NCBI RefSeq assembly: GCF_029227915.1
Contig: NC_079876.1
Location: forward strand, 2,730,001 to 2,794,000
Source: Hydractinia symbiolongicarpus
Lineage: Eukaryota > Cnidaria > Hydrozoa > Anthoathecata > Hydractiniidae
Direction: 5' to 3'
DNA length: 64,000 nucleotides
The notes beneath the pieces were generated by a model. The model made no database searches, was not told the DNA's origin, and saw only the letters and a program-made list of their open reading frames with translations. The translations under genes were made by a program, and so were the position numbers. Below are positions 36,167 to 47,560 of the stretch, in pieces (the stretch's first letter is position 1; each line of letters starts with the position of its first letter).

Positions 36167-38859
36167 TTAAAAACTACAAGTCTCATGGGTTTTAGTGGTG
36201 AAATAAAAATTTAAAAAATCGTTTGGGAAATGAGTTTACTCACTGGGTACTTTCTTTTTATACTTTTGACTATACGGGCCGAGTCCAGGATTTACGGGAA
36301 ATCTCAGGTTTTCGTTTGCCGGCGATTTAACTTCTTTTATTCAGCGTCTCATCAAAAATGAAAACATTTTTAAAAACTACAAGTCTTATGCGTTTTAGCG
36401 GTGAAAAAATAATTTAAAAAATCGTTCGGGAAATGAATTTACTCCCTGGGTACTTTCTTTGTATACTTTTGACTATACGGGCCAAGCCGGGATTTACGGG
36501 AAATCGCGGGTTTTCGTTTGCCGACGATTAAATTTCTTTTATTCAGCGTTTCATCAAAAATGAAAACATTTTTAAAAGCTACAAGTCTTATGCGTTTTAG
36601 TGGTGAAAAAATAATTTAAAAAATCGTTCTGGAAATGAGTTTACTCACAGGGTACTTTCTTTGTATACATTCGACTATACGGGCCAAACCCGGGATTTAC
36701 GGGAAATCGCGGGTTTTCGTTTTCCGGCGATTAAACCTCTTTCATTAAGCGTCTCATCAAAAATGAAAACATTTTTGAAAACTACAAGTCTCATGCGTTT
36801 TAGTGGTGAAAAAAAAATTTAAAAAATCGTTCGGGAAATGAGTTTACTCCCTGGGTACTTTCTTTGTATACATTCGACTATACGAGCCAAGCCCCGGATT
36901 TACGGGAAAACGCGGGATTTCGTTTGCCGGCGATTAAACGTCTTTTATTCAGCGTCTCATCAAAGATGAAAACATTTTTGAAAACTACAAGTCTCATGCG
37001 TTTTAGTGGTAAACAAATAATTTAAAAAATCCTTCGGGAAATGAGTTTACACCCTGGGTACTTTCTTTGTATACTTTTGACTATACGGGCCGAGTCCGGG
37101 ATTTACGGGAAATCGCAGGTTTTCGTTTGCCGGCGATTAAACTTCTTTTATTCAGCGTCTTATCAAAAATGAAAACATTTTTAAAAGCTACAAGTCTTAT
37201 GCGTTTTAGTGGTGAAAAAATAATTTAAAAAATCGTTCTGGAAATGAGTTTACTCACAGGGTACTTTCTTTGTATACATTCGACTATACGGGCCAAACCC
37301 GGGATTTACGGGAAATCGCGGGTTTTCGTTTTCCGGCGAGTAAACCTCTTTCATTAAGCGTCTCATCAAAAATGAAAACATTTTTGAAAACTACAAGTCT
37401 CATGCGTTTTAGTGGTGAAAAAAAAATTTAAAAAATCGTTCGGGAAATGAGTTTACTCCCTGGGTACTTTCTTTGTATACATTCGACTATACGAGCCAAG
37501 CCCCGGATTTACGGGAAAACGCGGGATTTCGTTTGCCGGCGATTAAACTTCTTTTATTCAGCGTCTCATCAAAGATGAAAACATTTTTGAAAACTACAAA
37601 TCTCATGCGTTTTAGTGGTAAAAAAATAATTTAAAAAATCGTTCGGGAAATGAGTTTACACCCTGGGTACTTTCTTTGTATACTTTTGACTATACGGGCC
37701 GAGTCCGGGATTTACGGGAAATCGCAGGTTTTCGTTTGCCGGCGATTAAACTTTTTTTATTCAGCGTCTTATCAAAAATGAAAACATTTTTGAAAACTAC
37801 AAGTCTCATACGTTTTAGTGGTGAAAAAATAATTTAAAAATTCGTTCGGGAAATGAGTTTACTCACTGGGTACTTTCCTTGTATACTTTTAACTATACGG
37901 GCCCAGTCAGGGATTTACGGGAAATCGCGGGTTTTCGTTTGCCGGCGATTAAACTTCTTTTATTCAGCGTCTCATCAAAAATGAAAACATTTTTAAAAAC
38001 TACAAGTCTCATGGGTTTTAGTGGTGAAAAAAAATTTAAAAAATCGTTTGGGAAATGAGTTTACTCACTGGGTACTTTCTTTGTATACTTTTGACTATAC
38101 GGGCCGAGTCCAGGATTTACGGGAAATCGCAGGTTTTCGTTTGCCGGCGATTTAACTTCTTTTATTCAGCGTCTCATCAAAAATGAAAACATTTTTAAAA
38201 ACTACAAGTCTTATGCGTTTTAGTGGTGAAAAAATAATTTAAAAAATCGTTCTGGAAATGAGTTTACTCCCTGGGTACTTTCTTTGTATAGTTTTGACTA
38301 TACGGGCCGAGTCCGGGATTTACGGGAAATCGCAGGTTTTCGATTGCCGGCGATTAAACTGCTTTTATTCAGCGTCTAATCAAAAATGAAAACATTTTTG
38401 AAAACTACAAGTCTCATGCGTTTTAGTGGTGAAAAAATAATTTAAAAAATCGTTCGGGAAATGAATTTACTCCCTGGGTACTTTCTTTGTATACTTTTGA
38501 CTATACGGGCCAAGCCGGGATTTACGGGAAATCGCGGGTTTTCGTTTTCCGGCGATTAAACCTCTTTCATTAAGCGTCTCATCAAAAATGAAAACAATTT
38601 TGAAAACTACAAGTCTCATGCGTTTTAGTGGTGAAAAAAAATTTAAAAAATCGTTCCGGAAATGAGTTTACTCCCTGGGTACTTTCTTTGTATACATTCG
38701 ACTATACGAGCCAAGCCCCGGATTTACGGGAAAACGCGGGATTTCGTTTGCCGGCGATTAAACTTCTTTTATTCAGCGTCCCATCAAATATGAAAATATT
38801 CTTGAAAACTACCAGTCTCATGCGTTTAGTGGTAGAAAAATAATATAAAAAATCGTTAG
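36167..38859 (-). repeat. Three-monomer steps and the first copy of the 5.88-kb-lag block
   Basis: AAAAGCTACAAG at 36574 and 37183 shows a 609-bp step. From about 37800 the order CCCAGTCAGGG (37902), CCAGGATTTACGG, TTTTCGATTGCCGG (38338) and GTCTAATC matches 43700-44900 at a lag of 5879-5880. CGAGCCAAGCCCCGG with GGAAAACGCGGG is frequent. The left arm has the reverse complement only near 32470 and 33690. Confidence 0.75.
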
Positions 38860-41800
38860 GGAAATGAGTTTACTCCCTGGGTACTTTCTTTGTATACTTT
38901 TGACTATACGGTCGAGTCCGGGGTTCACGGGAAATGGCGGGTTTTCGTTTGCCGGCGATTAAACTTCTTTTATTCAGCGTCTCATCAAAAATGAAAACAT
39001 TTTTGAAAACTACAAGTCTCATGCGTTTTAGTGGTGAAAAAATAATTTAAAAAATCGTTCGGGAAATGAGTTTACTCCCTGGGTACTTTCTTTGTATACT
39101 TTTGACTATACGGGCCGAGTCCGGGATTTACGGGAAATCGCGGATTTTTGTTTGCCGACAATTAAAATTCTTTTATTCAGCGTCCCATCAAATATGAAAA
39201 TATTTTCGAAAACTACAAGTCTCATGCGTTTAGTGGTAAAAAAATAATATAAAAAATCGTTCGGGAAATGAGTTTACTCCCTGGGTACTTTCTCTGTATA
39301 CTTTTGACTATACGGTTCCAGTCCGGGGTTTACGGGAAATGGCGGGTTTTCGTTTGCCGGCGATTAAACTTCTTTTATTCAGCGTCCCATCAAAAATGAA
39401 AACATTTTTGAAAACTACAAGTCTCATGCGTTTTAGTGGTGAAAAAATAATTTAAAAAATCGTTTTGGAAATGCGTTTACTCACAGGGTACTTTCTTTGT
39501 ATACATTCGACTATACCGGCCAAGCCCGGGATTTACGGGAAATCGCGGGTTTTCGTTTGCTGGCGATTAAACCACTTTCATTAAGCGTCTCATCAAAAAT
39601 GAAAACATTTCTGAAAACTACAAGTCTCATGCGTTTTAGTGGTGAAAAAATAATTTAAAAAATCGTTCGGGAAATGAGTTTACTCACAGGGTACTTTCTT
39701 TGTATACATTCGACTATACGGGCCAAGCCCGGGATTTACGGGAAATCGCGGGTTTTCGATTGCCGGCGATTAAACCTCTTTCATTAAGCGTCTCATCAAA
39801 AATGAAAACATTTTTGAAAACTACAAGTCTCATGCGTTTTAGTGGTGAAAAAAGAATTTAAAAAATCGTTCGGGAAATGAGTTTACTCCCTGGGTACTTT
39901 CTTTGTATACTTTGGACTATACGGGCCGAGTCCGGGATTTACGGGAAATCGCGGATTTTCGTTTGAGGGCGATTAAACTTCTTTTATTCAGCGTCTTATC
40001 AAAAATGAAAACATTTTTAAAAGCTACAAGTCTTATGCGTTTTAGTGGTGAAAAAATAATTTAAAAAATCGTTCTGGAAATGAGTTTACTCACAGGGTAC
40101 TTTCTTTGTATACATTCGACTATACGGGCCAAACCCGGGATTTACGGGAAATCGCGGGTTTTCGTTTTCCGGCGAGTAAACCTCTTTCATTAAGCGTCTC
40201 ATCAAAAATGAAAACATTTTTGAAAACTACAAGTCTCATGCGTTTTAGTGGTGAAAAAAAAATTTAAAAAATCGTTCGGGAAATGAGTTTACTTCCTGGG
40301 TACTTTCTTTGTATACATTCGACTATACGAGCCAAGCCCCGGATTTACGGGAAAACGCGGGATTTCGTTTGCCGGCGATTAAACTTCTTTTATTCAGCGT
40401 CTCATCAAAGATGAAAACATTTTTGAAAACTACAAGTCTCATGCGTTTTAGTGGTAAAAAAATAATTTAAAAAATCGTTCGGGAAATGAGTTTACACCCT
40501 GGGTACTTTCTTTGTATACTTTTGACTATACGGTCGAGTCCGGGGTTTACGGGAAATGGCGGGTTTTCGTTTGCCGGCGATTAAACTTCTTTTATTCAGC
40601 GTCTCATCAAAAATGAAAACATTTTTGAAAACTACAAGTCTCATGCGTTTTAGTGGTGAAAAAATAATTTAAAAAATCGTTCGGGAAATGAGTTTACTCC
40701 CTGGGTACTTTCTTTGTATACTTTTGACTATACGGGCCGAGTCCGGGATTTACGGGAAATCGCGGATTTTTGTTTGCCGACAATTAAAATTCTTTTATTC
40801 AGCGTCCCATCAAATATGAAAATATTTTCGAAAACTACAAGTCTCATGCGTTTAGTGGTAAAAAAATAATATAAAAAATCGTTCGGGAAATGAGTTTACT
40901 CCCTGGGTACTTTCTCTGTATACTTTTGACTATACGGTTCCAGTCCGGGGTTTACGGGAAATGGCGGGTTTTCGTTTGCCGGCGATTAAACTTCTTTTAT
41001 TCAGCGTCCCATCAAAAATGAAAACATTTTTGAAAACTACAAGTCTCATGCGTTTTAGTGGTGAAAAAATAATTTAAAAAATCGTTTTGGAAATGCGTTT
41101 ACTCACAGGGTACTTTCTTTGTATACATTCGACTATACCGGCCAAGCCCGGGATTTACGGGAAATCGCGGGTTTTCGTTTGCTGGCGATTAAACCACTTT
41201 CATTAAGCGTCTCATCAAAAATGAAAACATTTCTGAAAACTACAAGTCTCGTGCGTTTTAGTGGTGAAAAAATAATTTAAAAAATCGTTCGGGAAATGAG
41301 TTTACTCACAGGGTACTTTCTTTGTATACATTCGACTATACGGGCCAAGCCCGGGATTTACGGGAAATCGCGGGTTTTCGATTGCCGGCGATTAAACCTC
41401 TTTCATTAAGCGTCTCATCAAAAATGAAAACATTTTTGAAAACTACAAGTCTCATGCGTTTTAGTGGTGAAAAAAGAATTTAAAAAATCGTTCGGGAAAT
41501 GAGTTTACTCCCTGGGTACTTTCTTTGTATACTTTGGACTATACGGGCCGAGTCGGGGATTTACGGGAAATCGCGGATTTTCGTTTGAGGGCGATTAAAC
41601 TTCTTTTATTCAGCGTCTTATCAAAAATGAAAACATTTTTAAAAGCTACAAGTCTTATGCGTTTTAGTGGTGAAAAAATAATTTAAAAAATCGTTCTGGA
41701 AATGAGTTTACTCACAGGGTACTTTCTTTGTATACATTCGACTATACGGGCCAAACCCGGGATTTACGGGAAATCGCGGGTTTTCGTTTTCCGGCGAGTA

Positions 41801-42150
41801 AACCTCTTTCATTAAGCGTCTCATCAAAAATGAAAACATTTTTGAAAACTACAAGTCTCATGCGTTTTAGTGGTGAAAAAAAAATTTAAAAAATCGTTCG
41901 GGAAATGAGTTTACTTCCTGGGTACTTTCTTTGTATACATTCGACTATACGAGCCAAGCCCCGGATTTACGGGAAAACGCGGGATTTCGTTTGCCGGCGA
42001 TTAAACTTCTTTTATTCAGCGTCTCATCAAAGATGAAAACATTTTTGAAAACTACAAGTCTCATGCGTTTTAGTGGTAAAAAAATAATTTAAAAAATCGT
42101 TCGGGAAATGAGTTTACACCCTGGGTACTTTCTTTGTATACTTTTGACTA
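38860..42150 (-). repeat. Eight-monomer tandem duplication (lag 1622)
   Basis: Two copies, about 38860-40481 and 40482-42103. Paired marks are CGGTCGAGTC (38909/40531), AGTGGTGAAAAAAGAATT (39841/41463) and GTTTGAGGGC (39961/41583). Both hold GACAATTAAAATTC, CGGTTCCAGTCCGG and ATACCGGCC. The copies are nearly identical; AGTCCGGGG and AGTCGGGGA near 41553 is one difference noticed. Confidence 0.82.
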
Positions 42151-43990
42151 TACGGGCCGAGTCCGGGATTTACGGGAAATCGCAGGTTTTCGTTTGCCGG
42201 CGATTAAACTTCTTTTATTCAGCGTCTTATCAAAAATGAAAACATTTTTGAAAGCTACAAGTCTCATACGTTTTAGTGGTGAAAAAATAATTTAAAAATT
42301 CGTTCGGGAAATGAGTTTACTCACTGGGTACTTTCCTTGTATACTTTTAACTATACGGGCCCAGTCAGGGATTTACGGGAAATCGCGGGTTTTCGTTTGC
42401 CGGCGATTAAACTTCTTTTATTCAGCGTCTCATCAAAAATGAAAACATTTTTAAAAACTACAAGTCTCATGCGTTTTAGTGGTAAAAAAAAAATTTAAAA
42501 AATCGTTTGGGAAATGAGTTTACTCACTGGGTACTTTCTTTGTATACTTTTGACTATACGGGCCGAGTCCAGGATTTACGGGAAATCGCAGGTTTTCGTT
42601 TGCCGGCGATTTAACTTCTTTTATTCAGCGTCTCATCAAAAATGAAAACATTTTTAAAAACTACAAGTCTTATGCGTTTTAGTGGTAAAAAAAAAATTTA
42701 AAAAATCGTTTGGGAAATGAGTTTACTCACTGGGTACTTTCTTTGTATACTTTTGACTATACGGGCCGAGTCCGGGATTTACGGGAAATCGCAGGTTTTC
42801 GTTTGCCGGCGATTAAACTTCTTTTATTCAGCGTCTTATCAAAAATGAAAACATTTTTGAAAGCTACAAGTCTCATACGTTTTAGTGGTGAAAAAATAAT
42901 TTAAAAATTCGTTCGGGAAATGAGTTTACTCACTGGGTACTTTCCTTGTATACTTTTAACTATACGGGCCCAGTCAGGGATTTACGGGAAATCGCGGGTT
43001 TTCGTTTGCCGGCGATTAAACTTCTTTTATTCAGCGTCTCATCAAAAATGAAAACATTTTTAAAAACTACAAGTCTCATGCGTTTTAGTGGTAAAAAAAA
43101 AATTTAAAAAATCGTTTGGGAAATGAGTTTACTCACTGGGTACTTTCTTTGTATACTTTTGACTATACGGGCCGAGTCCAGGATTTACGGGAAATCGCAG
43201 GTTTTCGTTTGCCGGCGATTTAACTTCTTTTATTCAGCGTCTCATCAAAAATGAAAACATTTTTAAAAACTACAAGTCTTATGCGTTTTAGTGGTAAAAA
43301 AAAAATTTAAAAAATCGTTTGGGAAATGAGTTTACTCACTGGGTACTTTCTTTGTATACTTTTGACTATACGGGCCGAGTCCAGGATTTACGGGAAATCG
43401 CAGGTTTTCGTTTGCCGGCGATTTAACTTCTTTTATTCAGCGTCTCATCAAAAATGAAAACATTTTTAAAAACTACAAGTCTCATGCGTTTTAGTGGTAA
43501 AAAAATAATTTAAAAAATCGTTCGGGAAATGAGTTTACACCCTGGGTACTTTCTTTGTATACTTTTGACTATACGGGCCGAGTCCGGGATTTACGGGAAA
43601 TCGCAGGTTTTCGTTTGCCGGCGATTAAACTTCTTTTATTCAGCGTCTTATCAAAAATGAAAACATTTTTGAAAGCTACAAGTCTCATACGTTTTAGTGG
43701 TGAAAAAATAATTTAAAAATTCGTTCGGGAAATGAGTTTACTCACTGGGTACTTTCCTTGTATACTTTTAACTATACGGGCCCAGTCAGGGATTTACGGG
43801 AAATCGCGGGTTTTCGTTTGCCGGCGATTAAACTTCTTTTATTCAGCGTCTCATCAAAAATGAAAACATTTTTAAAAACTACAAGTCTCATGGGTTTTAG
43901 TGGTAAAAAAAAAAATTAAAAAATCGTTTGGGAAATGAGTTTACTCACTGGGTACTTTCTTTGTATACTTTTGACTATACGGGCCGAGTC
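42151..43990 (-). repeat. Very young three- and four-monomer expansions
   Basis: CCCAGTCAGG lies at 42360, 42969 and 43781, lags of exactly 609 and 812. Between these anchors the units look virtually identical, including homopolymer variants GGTAAAAAAAAAATTT and GATTTAACTTC. This looks like one of the most recently amplified segments of the window. Confidence 0.8.
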
Positions 43991-45790
43991 CAGGATTTAC
44001 GGGAAATCGCAGGTTTTCGTTTGCCGGCGATTTAACTTCTTTTATTCAGCGTCTCATCAAAAATGAAAACATTTTTAAAAACTACAAGTCTTATGCGTTT
44101 TAGTGGTGAAAAAATAATTTAAAAAATCGTTCTGGAAATGAGTTTACTCCCTGGGTACTTTCTTTGTATAGTTTTGACTATACGGGCCGAGTCCGGGATT
44201 TACGGGAAATCGCAGGTTTTCGATTGCCGGCGATTAAACTGCTTTTATTCAGCGTCTAATCAAAAATGAAAACATTTTTGAAAACTACAAGTCTCATGCG
44301 TTTTAGTGGTGAAAAAATAATTTAAAAAATCGTTCGGGAAATGAATTTACTCCCTGGGTACTTTCTTTGTATACTTTTGACTATACGGGCCAAGCCGGGA
44401 TTTACGGGAAATCGCGGGTTTTCGTTTTCCGGCGATTAAACCTCTTTCATTAAGCGTCTCATCAAAAATGAAAACAATTTTGAAAACTACAAGTCTCATG
44501 CGTTTTAGTGGTGAAAAAAAAATTTAAAAAATCTTTCCGGAAATGAGTTTACTCCCTGGGTACTTTCTTTGTATACATTCGACTATACGAGCCAAGCCCC
44601 GGATTTACGGGAAAACGCGGGATTTCGTTTGCCGGCGATTAAACTTCTTTTATTCAGCGTCCCATCAAATATGAAAATATTTTTGAAAACTACCAGTCTC
44701 ATGCGTTTAGTGGTAGAAAAATAATATAAAAAATCGTTCGGGAAATGAGTTTACTCCCTGGGTACTTTCTTTGTATACTTTTGACTATACGGTCGAGTCC
44801 GGGGTTTACGGGAAATGGCGGGTTTTCGTTTGCCGGCGATTAAACTTCTTTTATTCAGCGTCTCATCAAAAATGAAAACATTTTTGAAAACTACAAGTCT
44901 CATGCGTTTTAGTGGTGAAAAAATAATTTAAAAAATCGTTCGGGAAATGAGTTTACTCCCTGGGTACTTTCTTTGTATACTTTTGACTATACGGGCCGAG
45001 TCCGGGATTTACGGGAAATCGCGGATTTTTGTTTGCCGACAATTAAAATTCTTTTATTCAGCGTCCCATCAAATATGAAAATATTTTCGAAAACTACAAG
45101 TCTCATGCGTTTAGTGGTAAAAAAATAATATAAAAAATCGTTCGGGAAATGAGTTTACTCCCTGGGTACTTTCTTTGTATACATTCGACTATACGAGCCA
45201 AGCCCCGGATTTACGGGAAAACGCGGGATTTCGTTTGCCGGCGATTAAACTTCTTTTATTCAGCGTCCCATCAAATATGAAAATATTTTTGAAAACTACC
45301 AGTCTCATGCGTTTAGTGGTAGAAAAATAATATAAAAAATCGTTCGGGAAATGAGTTTACTCCCTGGGTACTTTCTTTGTATACTTTTGACTATACGGTC
45401 GAGTCCGGGGTTTACGGGAAATGGCGGGTTTTCGTTTGCCGGCGATTAAACTTCTTTTATTCAGCGTCTCATCAAAAATGAAAACATTTTTGAAAACTAC
45501 AAGTCTCATGCGTTTTAGTGGTGAAAAAATAATTTAAAAAATCGTTCGGGAAATGAGTTTACTCCCTGGGTACTTTCTTTGTATACTTTTGACTATACGG
45601 GCCGAGTCCGGGATTTACGGGAAATCGCGGATTTTTGTTTGCCGACAATTAAAATTCTTTTATTCAGCGTCCCATCAAATATGAAAATATTTTCGAAAAC
45701 TACAAGTCTCATGCGTTTAGTGGTAAAAAAATAATATAAAAAATCGTTCGGGAAATGAGTTTACTCCCTGGGTACTTTCTCTGTATACTT
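43991..45790 (-). repeat. 5.88-kb-lag block copy 2 and a three-monomer step
   Basis: TTTTCGATTGCC near 44218 and GTCTAATC repeat the 38.3-kb order. Then CGAGCCAAGCCCCGG, CGTCCCATCAAATATG, CGTTTAGTGGTAGAAAAATA and CGGTCGAGTCCGGGG occur twice at a lag of 606 (44581 to 45187). The lag is 606 rather than 609 because these units have 1-bp losses such as GCGTTTAGTGG. Confidence 0.76.
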
Positions 45791-47560
45791 TTGACTATAC
45801 GGTTCCAGTCCGGGGTTTACGGGAAATGGCGGGTTTTCGTTTGCCGGCGATTAAACTTCTTTTATTCAGCGTCCCATCAAAAATGAAAACATTTTTGAAA
45901 ACTACAAGTCTCATGCGTTTTAGTGGTGAAAAAATAATTTAAAAAATCGTTTTGGAAATGCGTTTACTCACAGGGTACTTTCTTTGTATACATTCGACTA
46001 TACGGGCCAAGCCCGGGATTTACGGGAAATCGCGGGTTTTCGTTTGCTGGCGATTAAACCACTTTCATTAAGCGTCTCATCAAAAATGAAAACATTTCTG
46101 AAAACTACAAGTCTCATGCGTTTTAGTGGTGAAAAAATAATTTAAAAAATCGTTCGGGAAATGAGTTTACTCACAGGGTACTTTCTTTGTATACATTCGA
46201 CTATACGGGCCAAGCCCGGGATTTACGGGAAATCGCGGGTTTTCGATTGCCGGCGATTAAACCTCTTTCATTAAGCGTCTCATCAAAAATGAAAACATTT
46301 TTGAAAACTACAAGTCTCATGCGTTTTAGTGGTGAAAAAAGAATTTAAAAAATCGTTCGGGAAATGAGTTTACTCCCTGGGTACTTTCTTTGTATACTTT
46401 GGACTATACGGGCCGAGTCCGGGATTTACGGGAAATCGCGGATTTTCGTTTGAGGGCGATTAAACTTCTTTTATTCAGCGTCTTATCAAAAATGAAAACA
46501 TTTTTGAAAACTACAAGTCTCATGCGTTGTAGTGGTGAAAAAATAATTTAAAAAATCGTTCGGAAAATGAGTTTACTCCCTGGGTACTTTCTTTGTATAC
46601 TTTTGACTATACGGGCCGAGTCCGGGGTTTACAGGAAATGGCGGGTTTTCGTTTGCCGGCGATTAAACTTCTTTTATTCAGCGTCTCATCAAAAATGAAA
46701 ACATTTTTAAAAACTATAAGTCTCATGGGTTTTAGTGGTGAAATAATAATTTAAAAAATCGGTCGGGAAATGAGTTTACATCCCGGGTACTTTCTTTACT
46801 ATACGGGCCGAGTCCGGGATTTACGGGAAATCGCGGGTTTTCGTTTGCCGGCGATTAAACTTCTTTTATTCAGCGTCTCATCAAAAATGACTACATTTTT
46901 GAAAACTACAAGTCTCATGCGTTTTAGTGGTGAAAAAATAATTTAAAAAATCGTTCGGGAAATGAGTTTACTCCCTGGGTACTTTCTTTGTATACTTTTG
47001 ACTATGCGGGCCGAGTCCGGGGTTTACGGGAAATGGCGGGTTTTCGTTTGCCGGCGATTAAACTTCTTTCATTCAGCGTCTCATCAAAAATGAAAACATT
47101 TTTGAAAACTACAAGTGTCATCCGTTTTAGTGGTGAAAAAATAATTTAAAAAATCGTTCGGGAAATGAGTTTACATCCCGGGTACTTTCTTTACTATACG
47201 GGCCGAGTCCGGGATTTACGGGAAATCGCAGGTTTTCGTTTGCCGGCGATTAAACTTCTTTTATTCAGCGTCTCATCAAAATTGAAAACATTTTTGAAAA
47301 CTACAAGTTTCATGCGTTTTAGTGGTGAAAAAATATTTTAAAAAATTGTTCGGGAAATGAGTTTACTCCTTGGGTACTTTCTTTGTATACTTTTGACTAT
47401 ACGGGCCGAGTCCGGGATTTACGGAAAGTCGCGGGTTTTCGTTTGCCGGCGTTTAAACTTCTTTTATTCAGCGTCTCATCAAAAATGAAAACATTTTTAA
47501 AAACTACAAGTCCCATGGGCTTTAGTGGTGAAATAATAATTTAAAAAATCGTTCTGGAAA
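45791..47560 (-). repeat. Block repeated 4.85 kb further on, with two 11-bp-deleted units
   Basis: GTTTGAGGGC at 46448 is 4865 bp after 41583 and 4845 bp before 51293. CGTTTACTCACAGG at 45961 pairs with 50806. Units at about 46790 and 47190 read CTTTCTTTACTATACGG, missing 11 bases (GTATACTTTTG) and so losing one arm of the dyad. The same deletion recurs near 51640 and 52441. Confidence 0.76.
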
